Positions 26,326-34,020 of a stretch of DNA of 64,000 bases are shown here, piece by piece; position 1 is the first letter of the stretch; each line of letters begins with the position of its first letter. The stretch lies in assembly GCA_041652755.1 (NCBI GenBank), contig JBAZGS010000004.1, positions 1 to 64,000 on the forward strand, written 5' to 3'. The notes under the pieces are model-generated. The model did not search any database, was not told where the DNA came from, and worked only from the letters and a program-made list of their open reading frames with translations. This stretch comes from JAQTTT01 sp041652755 (GTDB lineage Archaea; Nanobdellota; Nanobdellia; Tiddalikarchaeales; Tiddalikarchaeaceae). The translations under genes were made by a program, and so were the position numbers.

Positions 26326-26472
26326 CGAGCCCGAGGGGATTTGAACCCCCGACCTACTGCTATCTCCAAAAACTCAGTGTAGGTCAGTCTCATCATAAGT
26401 TTTTCAGTTGACCTTCTCATCATCACAATTTTTTAGGAGGCAGTCGCTCTATCCAAGCTGAGCCACGGACTC
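26326..26472 (-). tRNA. tRNA-Arg (anticodon CCT) with 72-base intron
   Basis: The exons form a 75-base tRNA: acceptor GAGTCCG/CGGGCTC, D stem GCTC/GAGC, anticodon stem ACTGC/GCAGT, loop CTCCTAA with CCT at 34-36, T loop TTCAAAT. The intron (26362-26433) interrupts the loop between positions 37 and 38, the canonical archaeal site. The splice sites form a textbook bulge-helix-bulge: exon CTCC pairs with intron GGAG, with three-base bulges TA^A and AT^A. The splicing endonuclease would cut at the marked places. Confidence 0.92.
26362..26433 (-). ncRNA. Intron-encoded C/D box guide RNA (candidate)
   Basis: Read on the minus strand, the 72-base intron contains C box GTGATGA (intron positions 8-14), D' box CTGA (27-30), C' box ATGATGA (38-44) and D box CTGA (57-60). 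Both spacers between C-type and D-type boxes are exactly 12 bases, the usual guide length, and AAAAA/TTTTT ends close a terminal stem. The D guide can pair for seven bases (GACCTAC with GTAGGTC) with the 3' exon of the same tRNA. Intronic C/D RNAs are known from archaeal tRNA-Trp; I know no tRNA-Arg case. Confidence 0.75.
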
Positions 26473-26519
26473 TTGACAAATAAAAATAGAAAATCAGGTT
26501 TTTTAAAACTTAACTAATT

Positions 26520-27050
26520 TTAATTAATTAATGCTTTCCAGTTCTTTTCATAATCCTTGAACTTTTGGCTAAACTCTTCCTTAGAAGTAATTTTTACATT
26601 AATCTCATCAAACTTTGACCTAATCACATTTTCATAATAATCCTTGTCTTTTTCTTCGCAAAGCTTTTCAATCTCAATAATATAGCCATAGCCTTTTGTG
26701 TAATCTATACAGACACTGAATTCCCCCCATTTGTATTCGCGCCTTTTCCTTAACCATTTTATCTTAACATTAAAACCTAGCTCATTAAACAATTCCTGAG
26801 CCTTGGAAAAATCCTCTTTTTTCAGCATGAGCTCAATCTCTTTTCTCTTTTCATCATGCATTTTTCCAGCCTTAAACCAAATCTTCGAATAATTACTGTT
26901 CTTTTGAATCCTCAAATCCTTATTGCAATCAAAATAATGGGTTTCCTGATCACTCTCGCTTAAAAAAACGGCATGTTTATCAAAAAAATTAGTCAACTCT
27001 AAATATTTGTCTTTAGAAATAAAGCTTCTGATTTCAACCTCATAAACCAT
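26520..27050 (-). CDS. CYTH-domain protein (class IV adenylate cyclase/ThTPase fold)
   Basis: The 176-residue protein begins with YEVEIRSFI, the ExExR/K signature of the CYTH triphosphate tunnel, followed by paired basic strands (IWFKAGK, EIELMLKKED, KWLRKRREYKWGEFSVCIDYTKG cut into strands) and a late EIEKLCEEKD. CYTH proteins act on triphosphates (thiamine triphosphate, ATP, polyphosphate) with metal ions. The exact substrate is not evident. A second CYTH gene lies at 62901. Confidence 0.85.
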   Translation of the reverse strand: MVYEVEIRSFISKDKYLELTNFFDKHAVFLSESDQETHYFDCNKDLRIQKNSNYSKIWFKAGKMHDEKRKEIELMLKKEDFSKAQELFNELGFNVKIKWLRKRREYKWGEFSVCIDYTKGYGYIIEIEKLCEEKDKDYYENVIRSKFDEINVKITSKEEFSQKFKDYEKNWKALIN

Positions 27051-27129
27051 ACATTATTCTATTATTCTGGGTTTTATAAGAATTATTTATTCATAACTTT
27101 TTTAATTAAAGGATGACAATATTTAATCT

Positions 27130-27642
27130 ATGAATTTTAAACAAATGGTTGAAGATGCTAAACCTGATGCTCCAATAATAATCAATATTAACTGGCTTAC
27201 AATAAAAAATAAGGGCAGCATAATGAAAATGAGCTCTTTTTATATAGATTTTTATAATGACTTGATTGAAAAATGGGGATTGAAATGCACTGAAACCTCA
27301 TTCACTCAAACAGATATAGACCAAACTTCTAAGACAATGCTATGGGATTGGGTTGCCTATAAAAACATTGATGATTTCGCAAGAATCTCGTTTATTTTGT
27401 CAACAAATGCTTATAGGATTTCAGGAGATACTGTAATGGGCATATTTGCTATAAAATATAATTTAGAACTTGACTACACTAGAACTTGGAGAAAAAATTC
27501 TTTTACTAAAATGATTCTGCCAATCTATTTAAGGACTAATTACCAGTCAAAGCTTTTGACTTATGCTGCAATTTACATGGAAGAGCTTAATGCAATAAAA
27601 GAGAAATTGATGGAAAGGCTGAATATGAATGTTTATGACTGA
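27130..27642 (+). CDS. Hypothetical protein, 170 residues
   Basis: A soluble protein starting MNFKQMVEDAKPDAPIIIN, with Trp-rich parts (MLWDWVAYKNIDDFARISF, YTRTWRKNSF). No family is recognised. It has its own AT-rich promoter region, divergent from the CYTH gene. The operator-bearing promoter of the next gene lies 32 bases after its stop. Confidence 0.6.
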   Translation: MNFKQMVEDAKPDAPIIININWLTIKNKGSIMKMSSFYIDFYNDLIEKWGLKCTETSFTQTDIDQTSKTMLWDWVAYKNIDDFARISFILSTNAYRISGDTVMGIFAIKYNLELDYTRTWRKNSFTKMILPIYLRTNYQSKLLTYAAIYMEELNAIKEKLMERLNMNVYD

Positions 27643-27673
27643 TTAGCAGCTGCAAATTCAAATTATATTTAGT

Positions 27674-27703
27674 TGTCACTAATAGATAGTAACATTTTTA
27701 AAG
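27674..27703 (+). promoter_or_regulatory. Operator plus TATA box shared with two other promoters
   Basis: TGTCACTA-ATAGA-TAGTAACA (27674-27694) is an 8-5-8 palindrome with one mismatch. It is followed at once by the TATA-like TTTTTAAAG (27695-27703), and the start codon comes 31 bases after the operator. The same operator, TATA box and 31-base spacing occur before the 28-codon gene at 38943, where the sequence from the second half-site through ATTTTATTC is almost identical. Confidence 0.7.
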
Positions 27704-27725
27704 AGATTTTATTCAGTTATTAATC

Positions 27726-27968
27726 ATGAACACCAACGAAATTAAAATAAAAGAATTGTCTTTGGAAGAGACAATTGGATTCATGAGCCAAGCAGCTAAA
27801 GAAAAAGGTTGCGAAGTTTCATATAAAATACAAAATATTGGAAGCACAGATGGAATTCATACAGACTCCTTGCTAACAGTAAAGTTTTATACTGAAAATG
27901 ATGAATTTTCAATAAACTATGCTATTAAACAAGACAAGGAAAAAACAACAGTATATATTCCAGAATAA
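27726..27968 (+). CDS. Hypothetical 80-residue protein under shared operator
   Basis: A small acidic protein starting MNTNEIKIKELSLEETIGF and ending EKTTVYIPE, with an alternating strand pattern in the second half. No family recognised. It is preceded by the operator at 27674-27694, placing it in a putative three-gene regulon with the 28-codon peptide and the 379-residue protein at 37630. Confidence 0.6.
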   Translation: MNTNEIKIKELSLEETIGFMSQAAKEKGCEVSYKIQNIGSTDGIHTDSLLTVKFYTENDEFSINYAIKQDKEKTTVYIPE

Positions 27969-28014
27969 CCATAAAAGTAAAGCTTTAAAAAAATAAAGCT
28001 TTAAAAAATAACTC

Positions 28015-28509
28015 ATGGAATCATGTTTAATAGACTCTGAGTTAGAACTATTGAATACTTTTAATCAAAAATATACAAATTCTTATTTTAAAAAAATAGA
28101 ACTAGGTCCGCTGAACACTTCAGATAAGATAAACATGAATTATGTTGCAACCTATGATTTTAATGAAAAAAGCGCATGCTTATCAATAATTTATTCAAAA
28201 AAATGCTTTGATTTGCTGAAAGAAGGCAATATTTATTTTTTAGGGTTCAGAAAGCCTATGCTTGCCCATGAAGTAATTGAAGCCCATCAAAGCTTTTTTA
28301 TACAAAACCCCCATAATCATGCAAACAATTATTTAATCACTATTTCACCTAATTTGAATTTGGATGAACTTAATTTTAAAACTGAATGGGAATGGGAAGA
28401 TATTGAATCTTTAATAAAAAACATTGAAGTAAGAACTCATAAAGCAATTGAAGAAATTTCTTGGTATTTATTCCCCAGATTATCAACTATTGGTCCGTAT
28501 GGGATTTGA
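28015..28509 (+). CDS. Hypothetical protein overlapping tRNA-Arg(TCT)
   Basis: A 164-residue soluble protein with DPYD-like length but no recognised family; visible segments include VIEAHQSFFIQNPHNHANNY and EWEWEDIESLIKNIEVRTH cut by turns. Two AAAGCTTTAAAAAA-like repeats lie just before the ATG. The last 19 bases, encoding the C-terminal GPYGI and stop, fall inside the opposite-strand tRNA gene, so the tRNA sequence constrains the protein end. Confidence 0.6.
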   Translation: MESCLIDSELELLNTFNQKYTNSYFKKIELGPLNTSDKINMNYVATYDFNEKSACLSIIYSKKCFDLLKEGNIYFLGFRKPMLAHEVIEAHQSFFIQNPHNHANNYLITISPNLNLDELNFKTEWEWEDIESLIKNIEVRTHKAIEEISWYLFPRLSTIGPYGI

Positions 28510-28565
28510 ACCCACGACCTCCTGCTTAGAAGGCAGGCGCTCTATCCAAGCTGAGCTAACGGACC
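28491..28565 (-). tRNA. tRNA-Arg (anticodon TCT)
   Basis: A 75-base cloverleaf on the minus strand: acceptor GGTCCGT/ACGGACC, D stem GCTC/GAGC, anticodon stem CCTGC/GCAGG, loop CTTCTAA with TCT at 34-36, variable AGGTC, T arm GTGGG-TTCAAAT-CCCAT. No intron and no encoded CCA. Its 3' end overlaps the convergent coding gene by 19 bases. Confidence 0.92.
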
Positions 28566-28638
28566 ATAAGAATAATTAGATTGGTATTTATTTTTAAAAG
28601 TAATGTTTTAAAATGATTAATTAATTAATTTATCTACA

Positions 28639-29250
28639 ATGCTAAACTTAAGCGATTCATTAAGGTTCATGAAAACAAGGAATTTTAACTTGGCTGAATT
28701 TTACGAATGTTCAAACAAGAATGAATTAATTTCAGCATTTGACAGGCTAACTAAGCCAGTGGTTATCAAGATTAGCAGCGAAAAATACTCGCATAAAAGT
28801 GATGTTGGAGGCTTGTTTTTGAACATACTTGACAAAAAAGACTTGCTAAAAGCCTACGATTCCCTTAAAAAACTGTCAAAAACCGTTGTGCTGCAGGAGC
28901 AAAAAAAAGGAACAGAATTAATTTTAGGAATCAGCAATGATGAAGTTTTTGGCAAAATGGTGATGCTTGGCATAGGAGGAATCTTTGTTGAACTAATAAA
29001 TGATGTGAGCTTCAGAAAGGCACCCTTGAAAAAGAAAGACGCTTATGATATGATTAATGAATTAAATTTTAAAAAAATACTGAAAGGTTTCAGGGGAAAT
29101 CCCTGCATTGATGAGGAAAAATTAGCAGAATTATTAATAAAAATAGGTGATTTAGCTATTGCCGAAAAGATTCTAGAAATGGATTTAAATCCAGTGATTT
29201 TTTCAGGCAAGGATTATTTCTTGGTTGATGCAAGGATAAACTTAGAATAA
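28639..29250 (+). CDS. acdB: ADP-forming acyl-CoA synthetase, beta (ATP-grasp) subunit
   Basis: The 203-residue protein has the ATP-grasp motifs of the beta subunit: VVIKISSEKYSHKSDVGG (about 42-59, with the catalytic His), QEQKKGTELILGI and MLGIGGIFVEL, then FRKAPL. ADP-forming acetyl/acyl-CoA synthetase conserves energy by making ATP from acyl-CoA, ADP and phosphate. The alpha subunit is the convergent neighbour, overlapping by nine bases. The length fits the archaeal split form. The acyl group used is unknown. Confidence 0.88.
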   Translation: MLNLSDSLRFMKTRNFNLAEFYECSNKNELISAFDRLTKPVVIKISSEKYSHKSDVGGLFLNILDKKDLLKAYDSLKKLSKTVVLQEQKKGTELILGISNDEVFGKMVMLGIGGIFVELINDVSFRKAPLKKKDAYDMINELNFKKILKGFRGNPCIDEEKLAELLIKIGDLAIAEKILEMDLNPVIFSGKDYFLVDARINLE

Positions 29251-30558
29251 TTTTGATACAGCTTTTGCAAAAAAATAAGGCTCATCAAAATTGATAATGT
29301 TATTCTCATTGGCCATTTTTAATGCTTTGGCAATTTTTTCTCCGCCAACAAAGCATGAAAAAATGGCTATGCCAGGATTCTTTGCTTTGAAATTAATCAC
29401 TGCTTGCATGCTTTTTTCAACTTCAGTGTTGCTTTGAGGAGTAAGAATAACCAATAAAACATCATAAAACTTTTTGCCTGACAAAGTCTTTAATGCCAAA
29501 GCATACCTGTCAGCTAAAGCATCGCCTAAGATATCAATAGGGTTGCTTTTGTTCCAATGGCTTGGAAGAAAAGCGCTTATTTTGTTTTTTACACTATCAG
29601 GCAATTTTGCAACTATTAAACCGTTGCTTTCGCAAGCATCACTGCAAAGAACTCCCATTCCTCCAGCATTGGTTATTATGCAAACATTTCTTGATTTTGG
29701 CATAGGATTTTTGCTTAAATATTTTGCAAGGCTAAACATTTCATTAAGGTTATTAACCTTAATTACTCCAAACTGCTTGAATATGCTGTCATAAATCCTG
29801 CTATTTCCAGCCAAGCTTCCAGTGTGGCTAGAAATTGCCTTCATTGCAGTATTTGTAAATCCTGCTTTTAGGGCAATTATTGGCTTTTTGCAGCTCTTGA
29901 CTGCTTTAATGAAGCTTTCGCCATCCTTAATCCCTTCAATATATAAGCAAATAACCTTTGTGTCCTTGTCCTTGCTTAAATATTTTATATAATCAGAAAA
30001 ATCAGTGTTAAGCATGTTTCCAACACTGATGAATTTGCTGAAACCAATGTTTTCACTTACTGATTTATCCAAAACCGAAACACCTATTGCTCCTGATTGC
30101 GAAATGAATGAGATGCCTCCCTTGATTATTTTGCCTTTGTAAAAGCTGGCGTTCAAGCTATTGTTTATATTAAGTATGCCTAAGCAGTTAGGGCCTAAAA
30201 GCTTGATATTATAGTTTTTGCAAAGGTCAAAAACCTGAGTTTCAAGCTCTTTATTTCCTACCTCTCCAAAACCCGCGCTTATTATAATTGCTGATTTTAT
30301 CTTTTTTTCACCGCATTCTTTTAAAACCTCCAAAACGAATTTTGCAGGTATGACAATTATTGCCAAGTCAACTTTTCCTGAATAATCACTCACTTTCTCA
30401 TAAGATTTTTGGCCCATAATTTTTTCTTTATTAATATTAACTGGAATAATTTTTGATTTAGAAACCCTTAAATTGTTGAATATGTCATTTCCAATCTTTC
30501 CTTTCTTATTGCTTGCCCCTATTAGCGCAATCGTTTTCGGGCTAAAAAATGATTCCAT
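29242..30558 (-). CDS. acdA: ADP-forming acyl-CoA synthetase, alpha (CoA-binding) subunit
   Basis: The 438-residue protein starts with the CoA-binding Rossmann domain (TIALIGASNKKGKIGND), then succinyl-CoA-ligase-like domains with IGVSVLDKS and the phospho-His region ISSHTGSLAGN. Together with the beta subunit it converts acyl-CoA, ADP and phosphate to acid, CoA and ATP in fermentative archaea. The two subunit genes face each other (tail to tail) rather than forming an operon, which is unusual for a heteromeric enzyme. Confidence 0.92.
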   Translation of the reverse strand: MESFFSPKTIALIGASNKKGKIGNDIFNNLRVSKSKIIPVNINKEKIMGQKSYEKVSDYSGKVDLAIIVIPAKFVLEVLKECGEKKIKSAIIISAGFGEVGNKELETQVFDLCKNYNIKLLGPNCLGILNINNSLNASFYKGKIIKGGISFISQSGAIGVSVLDKSVSENIGFSKFISVGNMLNTDFSDYIKYLSKDKDTKVICLYIEGIKDGESFIKAVKSCKKPIIALKAGFTNTAMKAISSHTGSLAGNSRIYDSIFKQFGVIKVNNLNEMFSLAKYLSKNPMPKSRNVCIITNAGGMGVLCSDACESNGLIVAKLPDSVKNKISAFLPSHWNKSNPIDILGDALADRYALALKTLSGKKFYDVLLVILTPQSNTEVEKSMQAVINFKAKNPGIAIFSCFVGGEKIAKALKMANENNIINFDEPYFFAKAVSKLF

Positions 30559-30603
30559 TAACTAAAATAATTACTTAATATTTTAAAAACTTTTAATAAT
30601 CTT

Positions 30604-30765
30604 TTAAAAACCGAAAGGATTTATGAAATTAAACAGTATAACTAAAACAACAAGCACTCCAGTAGCTATTATTACATGCATAGGAGTTACTGAAAAACTA
30701 GTCTTATAATCATCATAATACTGCATTATTCCTCCAGAACTTGAAGGCAGCTTTTTTTCAGACAT
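30604..30765 (-). CDS. secG: Preprotein translocase Sec61-beta subunit (SecG)
   Basis: A 53-residue protein starts MSEKKLPSSSGGIMQYYDDY and ends in one membrane helix (HVIIATGVLVVLVILFNFI). The LPSSxGGIMxYYDD motif is the signature of archaeal Sec61-beta, the small tail-anchored subunit of the SecYE translocation channel. The start is the ATG at 30765. It is divergent from the ribosomal operon at 30890. Confidence 0.92.
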   Translation of the reverse strand: MSEKKLPSSSGGIMQYYDDYKTSFSVTPMHVIIATGVLVVLVILFNFINPFGF

Positions 30766-30889
30766 AACCATTACAAGCAAGTTTTGATTTAAAAAAGTTT
30801 TTAAAAATGGGGTATTATATTTGTTAAAAACATTATTTTAACGCGTTAATAGGAAAGTTTTTAAAATAATAATAGTTTTTTGTGTTAAT

Positions 30890-31327
30890 ATGGTTAATGT
30901 ATTTGATGCGGATGCGAATAAGTTTATTGATACTTTGAAAGTTGAATTAAAAGAGTTTCCAAAGATTGCTGCTCCCCAGTGGGCAATGTTTGTCAAGACT
31001 TCAGTTAGCAAGGAAAAAGCTCCAACTCAAGAGGATTTTTGGCATATAAGGACTGCTAGCATTTTAAGGTATATTTATGTTCATGGACCAAAAGGAGTTT
31101 CAAGATTAAGAATTAAGTATGGTTCAAGAAAAAACAGGGGAACAAGGCAAGAAAAAGCCTTTAAAGGCTCTGGAAAGATTATTAGGGTTATTTTGCAGCA
31201 ATTAGAAGATGAGGGTTTGCTTAAGAAAGTTATGAGAGGAAAAAGGAAAGGAAGAGAATTAACCCCTAAAGCAATGAAATTAATGGATAATACTGCTTAT
31301 AAAGTGATAAAAAATGACAAAAAATAA
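30890..31327 (+). CDS. rps19e: Ribosomal protein eS19
   Basis: The 145-residue protein matches archaeal eS19: VFDADANKFIDTLKVELKE, FWHIRTASILRYIYVHGPKG, VSRLRIKYGSRKNRG and the C-terminal LKKVMRGKRKGRELTPKAMK region. It is a small-subunit protein of archaea and eukaryotes. It leads a conserved operon with eL39, eL31, aIF6, prefoldin and ftsY; its stop overlaps the eL39 start. Confidence 0.97.
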   Translation: MVNVFDADANKFIDTLKVELKEFPKIAAPQWAMFVKTSVSKEKAPTQEDFWHIRTASILRYIYVHGPKGVSRLRIKYGSRKNRGTRQEKAFKGSGKIIRVILQQLEDEGLLKKVMRGKRKGRELTPKAMKLMDNTAYKVIKNDKK

Positions 31328-31502
31328 ATTCGGCTCATTAAAAGCTAAGCTAGAAAGCGCAATGAAAAAGAATAGAGTTGCTCCCAGATGGATTATTGTT
31401 AAAAAATACGGCTTAAAAAGAGGGGTTCATGTCAGTAGCTGGACTCTTAACCCTAAGATGAGAAGAAATTGGAGAAAAACTAAGATAGGAATTAATAGGT
31501 GA
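31314..31502 (+). CDS. rpl39e: Ribosomal protein eL39
   Basis: The 62-residue basic protein contains the eL39 core (LESAMKKNRVAPRWIIVKK, RRNWRKTKIGINR). It lines part of the polypeptide exit tunnel. It is slightly longer than the usual 51 residues because of a different N-terminus and middle. It overlaps eS19 at its start and eL31 at its end (GTGA), so the three genes are translationally coupled. Confidence 0.93.
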   Translation: MTKNKFGSLKAKLESAMKKNRVAPRWIIVKKYGLKRGVHVSSWTLNPKMRRNWRKTKIGINR

Positions 31503-31978
31503 GTATAGTGAAGGATTTTGAAACAAGAAAATATATAATAAAATTAAAAAAAAATGGGCTTAAAGCCCCTAGCAATGAAAGAAGCAAGAGAGCTATTGTC
31601 ACCATTAAGCAATTTATTGAAAAGAATACTAGGGCTAAAAAAGGCGATGTTTTGATTGGTGAAGAATTAAACAATGCAATATGGAATAGGGGCATTAAGA
31701 ATCCTCCAACCAAAGTAAGCGTTTTTGTTCAAAAATTAAAAAGCGGAAAAGCCTTTGTTAACCTTGAAGGAAAACCTTTAAGAATTGAATTTGAAAAAAA
31801 GGCTGACAAGAAGGATAAGAAAAAAGAAAAATCTCTTGAGGATTTAACTGCTGAATCAAAAACAGATGATAATGTTAAAGCTGATAAAAAAGAAGAAATA
31901 AATTCAACAAAAAAAGTCAAAGATGAAGCTATAAAAAAACCAGTGGCTAAATTTGATAAAAATTTAAACAAGTTATAA
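31499..31978 (+). CDS. rpl31e: Ribosomal protein eL31 with long charged C-terminal tail
   Basis: The first 90 residues match eL31 (RSKRAIVTIKQFIEKNTRAK, VLIGEELNNAIWNRGIKNPP, KVSVFVQKLKSGKAFVNL). It starts at GTG, overlapping the eL39 stop. The usual archaeal length is about 85-95 residues; this one has about 65 extra residues made almost only of Lys, Glu, Asp and Ala. The tail is probably disordered. It binds the large subunit near the tunnel exit. Confidence 0.93.
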   Translation: MSIVKDFETRKYIIKLKKNGLKAPSNERSKRAIVTIKQFIEKNTRAKKGDVLIGEELNNAIWNRGIKNPPTKVSVFVQKLKSGKAFVNLEGKPLRIEFEKKADKKDKKKEKSLEDLTAESKTDDNVKADKKEEINSTKKVKDEAIKKPVAKFDKNLNKL

Positions 31979-31980
31979 TT

Positions 31981-32631
31981 ATGCAAATAATTAATTTTTT
32001 AGGAAACCCAAACATTGGATTATTTTTTTATTCAACTGATAAATTCACAGTTGTTCCAAGAATAACTAGTGATGAAGTTATTAAAATAATAAATGATGAG
32101 CTTAAAACAGAAGTCATTAAAACAGATGTTATGAATTCCAGCGTTAATGGCATATTTTTGGCAGGAAATGAGAAGTTGTTATTAGTGCCTAAAGGAATAA
32201 GCAAGGATTCCCTTAAAGAGCTTGAAAAAATGAAGCTAAAAATTGTAATACTTGACACTAAAGCCAATGCTTTAGGCAATAATGTTGTTATTTATAAGAA
32301 TAAAGCTCTTGTTAATCCTAATTTTGAGGATTCAGCAATAAAGCAGTTAGAAGATGAAGGCTTGGAAGTTATGAAATCAAAGATTGCAAGCATAGAAACT
32401 GTTGGAGCAAACTTGATTATTTTTAACAAGAAAGGGCTGATTAATAAGCAGGCAAGAGATGCTGAGATTGAAAAAATTAAGGATTTTTTTAAAATTGATT
32501 TAGAATTAGGGACTGTTAATGGCAGCAGCCCGATTATTAAGGCTGGTTTTGTAAAAAACAAGCATGGGATAATTATTTCAAAAGAGATGAATGGCAGTGA
32601 AATAATGGCTCTGGAGGAGTTGATGAAATGA
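31981..32631 (+). CDS. eif6: Translation initiation factor aIF6
   Basis: The 216-residue protein has the fivefold repeated aIF6 propeller pattern: NPNIGLFFYSTDKFTVVP, LLLVPKGISKDSLKEL, ALGNNVVIYKNKALVNP, and GANLIIFNKKGLI. aIF6 binds the large ribosomal subunit and prevents early joining of the subunits. It starts two bases after eL31 and overlaps the prefoldin gene by four bases, as in the standard archaeal order. Confidence 0.96.
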   Translation: MQIINFLGNPNIGLFFYSTDKFTVVPRITSDEVIKIINDELKTEVIKTDVMNSSVNGIFLAGNEKLLLVPKGISKDSLKELEKMKLKIVILDTKANALGNNVVIYKNKALVNPNFEDSAIKQLEDEGLEVMKSKIASIETVGANLIIFNKKGLINKQARDAEIEKIKDFFKIDLELGTVNGSSPIIKAGFVKNKHGIIISKEMNGSEIMALEELMK

Positions 32632-33107
32632 AAAATAGCAGAAGAGAAATAATTGAAGAGAAATCATCTGAATTCGAGATGCTTAGGCAGGAGCTCGAAA
32701 GCATTGATGCCCAGAATCAGGAGGTTAATTCCAGAATGGCTGAGTTCAAATCAGCTCTTGAAATAATAAGCCAGGTTAAAAAAGCCAAGCCTAATCAGGA
32801 AATAGTCATGCCTTTAAGCGAAGGCTTAATGCTTAAAGTTTACATCAAAGACCCTGACAAAGCATTGATAGGCATAGGCAACAAAATAATTATTGAGAAG
32901 AATTCTGAGGAGTGCGATAAATATATTAAGGAAAGGATTGATGAAGCTGATTCATTATTGAATAGATTCAGCGAGGAAGCTAATAAGATTACTGACAAAC
33001 TGAAAAAGCTTGAGTATGAATTAATTAAATTGACTAATGATGAAGAAAATGAAAATAAAGAGGAACTAGAAGAGCTTCAAAAGAAAGAAAAAAGAAGCAA
33101 GAAGTGA
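32628..33107 (+). CDS. pfdA: Prefoldin alpha subunit
   Basis: The 159-residue protein has two long coiled-coil helices flanking a beta hairpin with MPLSEGLMLKVYIKDPDK and GIGNKIIIEKN, as in prefoldin alpha. Prefoldin hexamers hold unfolded proteins and pass them to the thermosome. It lies between aIF6 (ATGA overlap) and ftsY, the usual archaeal position. The C-terminal tail is strongly charged. Confidence 0.88.
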   Translation: MKNSRREIIEEKSSEFEMLRQELESIDAQNQEVNSRMAEFKSALEIISQVKKAKPNQEIVMPLSEGLMLKVYIKDPDKALIGIGNKIIIEKNSEECDKYIKERIDEADSLLNRFSEEANKITDKLKKLEYELIKLTNDEENENKEELEELQKKEKRSKK

Positions 33108-33114
33108 ATCTGAA

Positions 33115-34014
33115 GTGTTTGAGTTTTTTAAAAAAAAGATAAGTGAAGCAATCAACAAAGTTGAAAAAGTTTTTACAGAAAAAGTGATGAATGAGAAAGA
33201 TTTTGAAAAAATCTTCTTTGACATAGAGCTTAATCTTATACAAAGCAATGTCAGCTCAGAAGTTGTCTCTAAAATCAAGCAGGATTTGAAGCTGGAGCTA
33301 GTTGGAAAAAGCGTTAAAAAAGACTTGAAAAAAGTCATTAATGATTCATTGAAAAGCACTCTTGATAAAGTATTAATTGAGGAAGTTCCTGGCGAATTTT
33401 TGAAAAAGATTAAGGCAAAAAAGCCTTACATTATTATGATTATTGGAGTTAACGGCAGCGGCAAAACAACAACTATAGGAAAATTAACTAATTATTTTAA
33501 GACTAAAAAATTAAGCGTTTTGCTTGCAGCTTGCGACACGTTCAGGGCTGCAAGCATTGAGCAATTGAGAACCCATGCTGACAAGTTAGGGGTTAAGCTC
33601 ATTAGTTCAGAGTATGGAGCTGATTCAACCAGCATTGCGTATGATGCAAAAAAGCACGCCGAAAAGAATAATGTTGATATTTTAATCATTGACACTGCTG
33701 GAAGACTGCAGTCTAACTCTAATTTAATGGATGAATTAAAGAAAATGAAGCGCGTTATTATGCCTGATTCATGCATCTTCGTTGCTGATTCTATCACTGG
33801 AGCTGATGTTACACTGCAAGCTGACAAGTTCAACGCTGAAATAGGCATTGATTATTTAATACTGTCAAAAACTGATGTTGACACCAAGGGTGGAGCAATA
33901 ATCTCAGCAAGCTACAGCGTCAAAAAGCCAATATTATTCTTAGGAACAGGCCAAGAATACAAGGATTTGAAAGAATTCAGCAAAAAAGAAATAATCGAGA
34001 AAATAATCAAATAA
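33115..34014 (+). CDS. ftsY: Signal recognition particle receptor FtsY
   Basis: The 299-residue protein has an N-domain four-helix bundle and a SRP-type GTPase: G1 GVNGSGKTTT (about 110-119), DTFRAASIEQL, G3 DTAGRLQSN, G4 TDVDTKGG. It starts at GTG, seven bases after pfdA. FtsY receives SRP-ribosome complexes at the membrane. The acidic A-domain is very short, as in many archaea. Its partner srp54 lies at 36285, with a foreign-looking three-gene cassette between them. Confidence 0.97.
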   Translation: MFEFFKKKISEAINKVEKVFTEKVMNEKDFEKIFFDIELNLIQSNVSSEVVSKIKQDLKLELVGKSVKKDLKKVINDSLKSTLDKVLIEEVPGEFLKKIKAKKPYIIMIIGVNGSGKTTTIGKLTNYFKTKKLSVLLAACDTFRAASIEQLRTHADKLGVKLISSEYGADSTSIAYDAKKHAEKNNVDILIIDTAGRLQSNSNLMDELKKMKRVIMPDSCIFVADSITGADVTLQADKFNAEIGIDYLILSKTDVDTKGGAIISASYSVKKPILFLGTGQEYKDLKEFSKKEIIEKIIK

Positions 34015-34020
34015 ATAAAT

